This document shows, piece after piece, positions 57,215-64,000 of a stretch of 64,000 bases of DNA. The first letter of the stretch is position 1; the number at the start of each line of letters is the position of its first letter. Location of the stretch: positions 23,419,326 through 23,483,325 of the forward strand of contig ML677364.1 in the NCBI GenBank assembly GCA_007922305.1, given 5' to 3'. Source of the DNA: Dermatemys mawii (Eukaryota > Chordata > Testudines > Dermatemydidae). The position numbers and the translations under genes were made by a program. The notes under the pieces are model-generated. The model ran no database searches, was not told the origin of the DNA, and was given only the letters and a program-made list of their open reading frames with translations.

Positions 57215-58845
57215 TTCTTGTTGTAGCCGTGTTGGTCCAGGATATTAGCTAGACAAGGTGGAATTGGAAATATCTCTTACTGGACTCACTATATTTGTTA
57301 AGAGAGACAAGTTTTCATTCTGACATAGAGCTCTTCTCCAGATCTGAGAAACATACTTAGAATGTTACAGCTAAATATAAGGTGAAACAGATTGCTTAGC
57401 ATAAGTTATGATATTGTCATCCTCCGGACGGATGACCTAAACTCCTTCATAGCTTTCAACCACAACTTCAACATCCATCACAACTCCCTTAAACTCTCTC
57501 TCGAATACTCCCAAATTAGGATCAGCTTCAACAATGGAACCCTACAGACAACTATATACAAAAAACTTCCAGATCACCACATCTACCTTTGCAGATCCAG
57601 TAACAACCCCAAACACACCAAGAAATCTGTTATCTGTAGCAAGGCTCTCAGATACAACAGCATATATTCCAAGGAAAAAGTCTGGGATATACACCTTAAC
57701 AGACTTAAAACTGCCTTCACCAAATTACACTCCACCAGAGAAGTAGATCACATCCTGGAATGGGCCAATGAAATATCCTGAGAGGATTACAGAACTAAAA
57801 CGCCGTCTGCTTGCACACCTATAGTTATCAACTACCACTCCATGCTGGAACCTTTATAGGATATCATCAAACAATTACAGCTCAGACCTGCTGGGGACGC
57901 CTTCATGAAATAAATCTTTCCCGGATCCCCCTGTGATGGAGTGTGCATACCCTACCCTAAGCAAGAAGGGGTCCACCCACTGTGGATAGCGGAAGTCCTG
58001 TGCTGGATATGCTCTAACTGCTGCTTCAGTATAAAAGGGAGCAGCCCAGCTCAGTGATGGAGGCTCAGTAATGGAGGCTCAGTGATGGAGGCTCCAGCCC
58101 AGCAGCCACTATAGCCACTCACCATCATCAGAAGCAAGCTCCCAACAGACCAGGACACATCAGCTCAATCCTGCCAGAACAAGAGGTGTATTTCCACTGC
58201 TGCAATGATCAGCACCCCCCACAACACACTTGTCAAGCTCCATGGATCCCACACATGCATATCATGACATGTGCACTAAATGCACTAATCTCATCCAGTG
58301 CACTAAATGCCCAATAATAACTAGGTGGGTGAAACCAGACAATTGCTACACTCTTGAATGAACTCATAGAGAAAAATGATAAAAGACAAAAACACCCCAT
58401 CAGCTGTGGGTGAACACTTTTTACAAAACAATCATTCTATATGTGACCTCTCAGTCCTCATCTCAAAGAAAACCTACACAATACCTTCAAAAGATGATCC
58501 TGGAATCTTAAATTCATAACATCACTGTATACTAAAAATCATAGACTGAATAGAAACACTGGATTTATGGCTTATTACAATAATCTATAACTCACTTAAT
58601 ACCCCCTCAGCCTAGACTTTTATCACTCTTCTCACCAAGACTGAAGAGGTTTTAAAGGGCCATTTCACCTTGAATAGTCCTTTGAAATATGTATTAGCTA
58701 CTTATGCTAAACAATCTGTTCCACCTTGTATTTAGTTGTGATACTCTGACTATATTTCCCAGACCTGAAGAAGAGCTCTGAGTAAGATCAAAAGCTTGTC
58801 TCCCTCAACAACAGAAGTTGGTCCAAGAAAAATTACCCAAATTTG
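57215..58845 (+). mobile_element. Penelope-like retroelement, pseudogenised, inverted termini
   Basis: A coding relic at 57392-57781 (for example NGTLQTTIYKKLPDHHIYL and HTKKSVICSKALRYNSIYS) matches the Penelope-type RT family downstream of the catalytic site. A further coding remnant runs to about 58640. The + strand terminus at 58694-58845 (aaacaatctgttccacctt...gaagttggtcc) reappears inverted at 57222-57411, the known arrangement of Penelope terminal repeats. An LTR-like piece interrupts it at about 57930-58112. Stops and shifts make it inactive. Confidence 0.82.
57930..58112 (+). mobile_element. LTR-like fragment inside the Penelope element
   Basis: TGTGATGGAGTGTGC resembles the start of the LTR at 33701, and agtataaaaggg is TATA-like. 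It contains a 14-bp tandem repeat, gctcagtgatggag x3, at 58049-58090. The Penelope sequence resumes at catcatcagaagcaagctcc. No duplication was found. Confidence 0.4.
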
Positions 58846-61800
58846 CTTTTTATTACAATTATACTAGAGTTAGTATTTGAGAAGAACTCTTTGGTCTGAA
58901 TTCAAATCCTTTAATCTCAATCTGATTCTCTTCTCTATTAAATAGTTTTCTTTATTTTAAATATGTTTCTTCACAATCCTAGACTTATAATAAGTGAAGC
59001 ATCAAGAGAGGAATGCAGAAATGGGTGGGGCTGTCCAAAAATTATTCATTAATTCCCCTGCCTTCCTTCCCTCCCCTCCCCCAGCTGTCAGATAGACTTT
59101 ATGCTCATTCACAGAGGGAGTTTAGAAATGTTTTTAGAAAATGCAGATGTGCCGAGCATTCCTAATAAGGACGGGGAAAGCGTTTGTGCTCTCCTTTTAA
59201 CCACTCTCTCACCTCAGTCTTTTCAGCATGTAACCTTATTCTCTGTGGGATTACTTGGATGAAAACCAATTAGGGAACTACTCACACAATATAAATGCTT
59301 ACAGATTAGCACAGATTGAACAGTACCAATGCCAACTAATCATACACTATATAAAGTCCTAAACAATATAGATATTAAGGAATGATGGGGAAATGGACTC
59401 ATTGTTGTCGGAAAGCTGAGAAGAAAATGCAACCAATACAAAACTATTTATTTAAATAATAAATAAAGTATGGGTTTGTTTCCTTGTTTTCCTTTGTGGC
59501 AATCTGCCCACTTGCAAACCAAGCATATATTCTTTATTGCTTAATTTACCACAATGAAAAGTTTTAGCCTATGTTTTTACCTAAGCACCTCTCATACCTT
59601 CTTGATAACATTGCTTTTTTCCCCCTTTAACTGTGTGTCCCTCCAATGGCCTCAAATGCAGCCCTTATTCTCCAGCTGGCAGGAGAGTGAGAGAACGGTC
59701 TCCTCAGAGGTTGATGCCAATCCACTCCACAGATGGCTGGAAGGAAGCAGTCAGGGACTCTGAACACAGTTAGGTTATTTTAACACCCAGCCCCAGGGAC
59801 TCAGAGACATGAAAATGCTCTCGAGCTTTCGTCTGCTGGGTGGAGCTTGCAAGTATGACTGAGAGCCATGGGACAGGCCATTATTTTAATTTCAGATGCC
59901 AGCTTTTAATTACGTAAATCCTAGGATGTAAATATGGTCTCTCTCTTTTCATATGATTTCCCAAGGAAGGTTAGGGAGCAATGAGAAAGTGCAGGTCTGC
60001 GGCAGTGTAAATAATGTGTTCTGTTCAGACTTCACTCTGACTTGGTTCTTTCTTCTCAAGACATTGCTGCATACTCTGTTACGTACTAGTTCCAAAATGT
60101 TTTCAGGATGGAAAAGGCTGAAATTGAAACAAGACTTTCTAATAACCTTTCCTACCTCCTTTGCTATTCCTTTATAATGCCATCAATCATGGTGAAATCT
60201 TTTGGAATTTTTAAAGTCATATCACATTTTGATCATCTTACTGTGATTGTGACAAAGAGTCCTGTGGCACCTTAAAGACTAACTAAAGACCTACTGTGAT
60301 TTTCAGCCTTGTTTGTGCATAGTTAGAGCTGTGGTGAGAATCTGTTATTTACTTTTATATTTAAAAGGTCTTTACCCTTGAGAATCATTTTGTTTTACCC
60401 TGTCTGCAGTTGAAATGATCTTGAAATAATCTAGTAGACTTTTTAAGTAGTTTGCCTCATCCCCTCCTCTGGATGTTTACTCAACTGATTCCTTAACAGC
60501 AGAACTAAATTGTCCACTTAGTATTATAAAAAAATGGGAGATGGAGGAAAACTTTATTTAGATTTAATGCTCAGATAACGTGAAAGAAGAAAATACACCA
60601 CACATTTCCCCCCCGAAGTCCTACACAGATTGGCAAAAAGCAACCGGAGCCAACTAAAGGAAACTGAATAGTTCACAGGAGGGGTTTGGCCCTCTCTAGA
60701 ACAGCTGTATGTTTTAGACCAGTAGTGATTATGTATTTAATTTTATTCTGAAATGGTTTATTATAGCATTTTTAAAAAGCTAATTACAGTAGTAACTCCC
60801 TCTACTACATGGTTTCTGTCTCTCGCTTCAAAGAAGACAGTTGAGAAAAGAGAACTGTGCCATCATGGTTATTACATAATTTTCATTGGATTCGTATTCT
60901 GTTTTAGTAGGAGTGTGATGGATCTCAAATACATTCATTAAGCTTTCATAGCTTAGTTTTCTGATTACGAATTGGGGCCAAATCCTAAAGAGCTTACTCA
61001 GGGCTCGATCAGTCTCACCCTTTGAGCATGGGGATCATGCCCTTGCCACATGGAAAGCAAGAGTCTCAAGCGATACAAGTGGAGCCCCTGTTATGATGGA
61101 AAGTCCCCTTTTTAAGTGGAATGAGCCACTGACTGAGAAAATCCAGGCAGCCTGGCACCTTGAAGTTGAATTGTCATGGAACTGTGGAGAGCAGCAGGGG
61201 GCATTACATCTAGTTTGGAGACACAAAGTCCTGCCCCATCAGTGGATCTCTGAGTTCTGTAGGTTTTGAAGACTAGACTGCTTGTTTATTTCATAGAGGA
61301 GGTGGGAGCTAAATCCTGCCCCTTCCCAAAGAAAAATATTTATAGGGAAACTATGAAGGAAAACTCAATGAGTTGTCCTGTCACTAAGTCCCCTCCTGTG
61401 GATAATTGTAAGGATGGGGGCAACTGAGACCTCAGATTTTACTCAATTCTTACTCAGCTCCCCTGAATTATGTGGCAATTTTACATGGGTAGGGACAGAA
61501 TAAAAACAGAGTGAAGGCTTAAGGTTTTGACCCCCTGAAAAATAAACAAATACTCACCCATAATATATATTTCATTTGAATGAGTGATCCATTATCCATT
61601 TTCCTCTCTTTACTCATCCTCAGGTTCAAATGTTCTTTCTTGCCATTACCCATGGTTTGGCTGGGGTATGGTTGGATTACCTTGTTCCATATCCAACAAG
61701 GAGTAGACTTGAGCCAGCTGCCTCTATTCTAACCTGGACTTGCCTCTCCTCACCCAGTGAAGGAAAGGGAGTACCAGACCCTGACTCTCTTCACTTCACT

Positions 61801-62084
61801 TGCCAAAAGAAAACTGATTTAGAGATGGCTATATCAACATCCAAATAGGATGAGGAACAGCATTACCAAAATAGCAAGTATCAAGCCGTCCTGAGGACAC
61901 ATTTCCATGGGACCTGTCACACAAAGTCAAATTAAACACAAGTTGTCGAGAGCTAGAGTTAAAGGGCATGTTACTCTCCTTCCACCTAGACCAATATGAT
62001 GTAGATGACTACTCATGCTGTCTCTATTTTAATTCTATATATCACAGAATGCCAAGCATTATACAAGGAATTGGAAAATCAGAG
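58846..62084. other. Mostly unique sequence
   Basis: Only the short fragment at 60250 is recognised. No supported gene. Confidence 0.4.
60250..60286 (+). mobile_element. Short fragment of a Penelope/turtle repeat end
   Basis: acaaagagtcctgtggcacc and ttaaagactaac match a frequent turtle repeat phrase. The piece is isolated and short. Confidence 0.4.
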
Positions 62085-62200
62085 GCCCATAGAGATTACA
62101 GTTGGGAAAGACCTATTAGGTCATCTACTCTTCCCCTCTGCCAGGGAACATTGTTACTGACAATATAGTCTTAATTGCTTTGTCCAGTCCAATTTTTTAT
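62085..62200 (-). mobile_element. CR1-type 3' end, minus strand, old
   Basis: attacagttgggaaagacct, attaggtcatctactcttcc, cctctgccagggaacattgt and ctttgtccagtcc are the reverse complement of a CR1-subfamily 3' end. Confidence 0.55.
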
Positions 62201-62721
62201 GATGCCTGCTGCTCTCTGGAAAAACTGGCTCAGGAAACAAAATCTTCTAAATGGAAAAAAAGTGTTTAGGGGGAAAAAGACTACTTACATATGGGAGAAT
62301 ACAGGACTTGGAAGGTTGACTTTTTTTGCAGTCACACTAACCACTAGTGAGGGTGAGAGAGGAAAGTTTGAGACAATTTATGGAAGGTGCCCATAGTTTT
62401 TGGCAATAGTATAACGTGATATAAATGATAGTGCAATTCTGATTTTAATAACATTTTTGTTATTCTATGTAAAAAAATTGCTGACACAGAAATAAAGGCT
62501 GGAGAATTGCATCTCAGTGGATAAAAGAGAGATGTGGCTGCCAATGATAACAGAAGTGCACCATATTTTTGTTTCATTTCTAGGAAGCAAGGCAGCAACG
62601 TGTTTGCTACAAAATCTCTTTAAAAGTCCCACTGCCTTCTGAAGCAGGTACTGGGAAACAGATGCACCAACTAGACATTATAAGTAGAATCTCGACCCCA
62701 TTAAGTCAATGAGAATTTTGC

Positions 62722-63912
62722 TATCATAGAAGATTAGGGTTGCAAGAGACCTCAGGAGGTCATCTAGTCCAACCCCCTGCTCAAAGCAGGCCCAATCCCC
62801 AACTAAATCATCCCAGCCAGGGCTTTGTCAAACCTGACCTTAAAAACCTCTAAGAAAGGAGATTCCACCACCTCCCTAGGTAACCCATACCAGTGCTTCA
62901 CCACCCTCCTAGTGAAAAAGGTTGTCCTAATATCCAACTTAAACCTCGCACACTGCAACTTGAGACCATTACTCCTTGTTCTGTCATCTGCTACCACTGA
63001 GAACAACCTATATCCATCCTCTTTGGAACCCCCTTTCAGGTAGTTGAAAGCAGCTATCAAATCCCCCCTCATTCTTCTCTTCTGCAGACTAAATAATCCC
63101 TGTTCCCTCAGCCTCTCCTCATAAATCATGTGCTCCAGCCCCTTAATCATTTTTGTTGCCCTCCACTGGACTCTTTCCAATTTTTCCACATCCTTCTTGT
63201 AGTGTGGGGCCCAAAACTGGACACAGATGAGACCTCGCCAATGCCAAATAGAGGGGAATGATCACGTCCCTCGATCTGCTGGCAATGCTCCTACTTATAC
63301 AGCACAAAATGATTTTAGCCTTCTTGGAATCAAGGGCACACTGTTGACTCATTTCCAGCTTCTCATCCACTGTAACCCCTAAATCCTTTTCTGCAGAACT
63401 GTTTCCTAGCCACTCGGTCCCTAATCTGTAGCAGTGCCTGGGATTTTTCCATCCTAAGAGAAGGACTCTGCACTCGTCCTTGTTGAACCTCATTAGATTT
63501 CTTGTGGCCCAATCTTCTATTTTGTCTAGGTCCTTTTGTATCCTATCCCTACCCTCCAGCATATCTACCGCTTCTCCCAAGTTAGTGTCATCTGCAAACT
63601 TGCTGAAGGTGCAATCCACACCATCCTCCAGATCATTAATGAAGATATTGAACAAAACCAGTCCAGGAATGAGCCTTGAGGCACTCCGCTTGATATTGTC
63701 TGTCAACTAGACATGGAGCCATTGATCACTACCAGTTGAGCCTGATGATCTAGCCAGCTTTCTATCCACCTTATCGTCCATTCATCCAGCCCCATAATTC
63801 TTTCACTTGCTAGCAAGAATACTGTGGGAGACCATATCAAAAGCTTTTTTTTCCCCTTATCCACAGAGCCAGTTCTATCATCATAGAAGGCAACTAGGTT
63901 AGTCAGGCATGT
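62722..63912 (-). pseudogene. CR1 LINE with RT domain, minus strand
   Basis: Read leftwards: MGLDEWTIRWIESWLDHQAQ, VLFNIFINDLEDGVDCTFSK followed by FADDTNLGEAVDMLEG (the RT active-site motif FADD is intact), RNLMRFNKDECRVLLLGWK, SSSAEKDL-type sequence, [31 protein letters not shown], then the 3' UTR and tail near 62722. The part before GLDEW (KAFDTV block) is broken, and APE is absent. It is 5'-truncated and inactive. It inserted into a palindromic repeat (aagtcaatgagaattttg at 62702). Confidence 0.9.
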
Positions 63913-64000
63913 TAACCATGAGAGAGACTGAAATATTGTCTGCAACTACTAATAAAATGTGGATAGCGGTAGATATAGAATGTGAGTTGAAGGGGGTTGT

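Noticed and set aside
57392..57781. 129-codon frame as a host gene
   Set aside because: Its sequence is the Penelope RT-type relic, with inverted Penelope termini on both sides.
59600..59763. Possible exon after tcaaatgcag with GAG|gttgat donor
   Set aside because: Weak pyrimidine tract, weak donor, and no partner exon in phase nearby.

Overview
This window looks like nuclear DNA of a turtle, probably a cryptodire. The evidence is the repeat content: a tRNA-derived SINE of the tortoise/cryptodire pol III type at 15154-15336, many CR1 LINE fragments whose tails read ATTCTATGA, a Penelope-like element, CR1-tailed and palindromic MITEs, and several LTRs of kinds I associate with turtles. The DNA is AT-rich and CpG-poor, with vertebrate splice signals. 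I see no bacterial gene organisation, CRISPR array, rRNA or functional tRNA. Family assignments rest on recognising consensus-like sequence by eye; no library search was run.

The most gene-like locus is on the + strand at 8124-8588: three phase-matched coding exons separated by introns of only 160 and 67 bp. Each intron has a polypyrimidine tract, a branch-point-like motif and good splice sites. The reading frame ends in TAA, and a poly(A) signal follows at 8752. I do not recognise the protein, and the upstream exons are not identified. A second + strand exon cluster is proposed at 50273-50382, 52472-52596 and 52898-52936. It is mutually in phase, ends in TGA, and has an AATAAA at 53304. It may be a second gene or an alternative 3' end of the first.

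Layout. 0.35-6.3 kb: a hAT MITE and LTR sequences, including a solo LTR with TG...CA ends and a 5-bp duplication. 6.3-8.8 kb: mostly unique sequence and the gene 3' end. 8.8-15.4 kb: MITEs, a MIR-like piece, a CR1 3' end, a 1.07-kb TIR element and an L2 fragment. 15.4-20.9 kb: a deep nest in which an unclassified repeat is split by a 3.5-kb CR1 and a MITE, the CR1 contains a hAT MITE, and the MITE contains a tRNA-like SINE. 21.2-24 kb: a minus-strand LTR and a hAT with inverted copies of its transposase end. 24-27 kb: mostly unique. 27-30 kb: oppositely oriented CR1 pieces and a second copy of the unclassified repeat. 30-34.4 kb: a 133-codon open frame, a minus-strand MULE transposase relic, a tRNA-like SINE and a solo LTR. 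34-57 kb: mainly unique or old sequence with scattered MITEs and CR1 ends, plus the second exon cluster. 57.2-58.8 kb: a Penelope-like element with inverted termini. 62.7-63.9 kb: a minus-strand CR1 with reverse-transcriptase motifs.

Overall this is transposon-rich genic or intergenic turtle DNA. The main leads are the unidentified gene end, the second exon cluster, the MULE relic and the unclassified repeat family.
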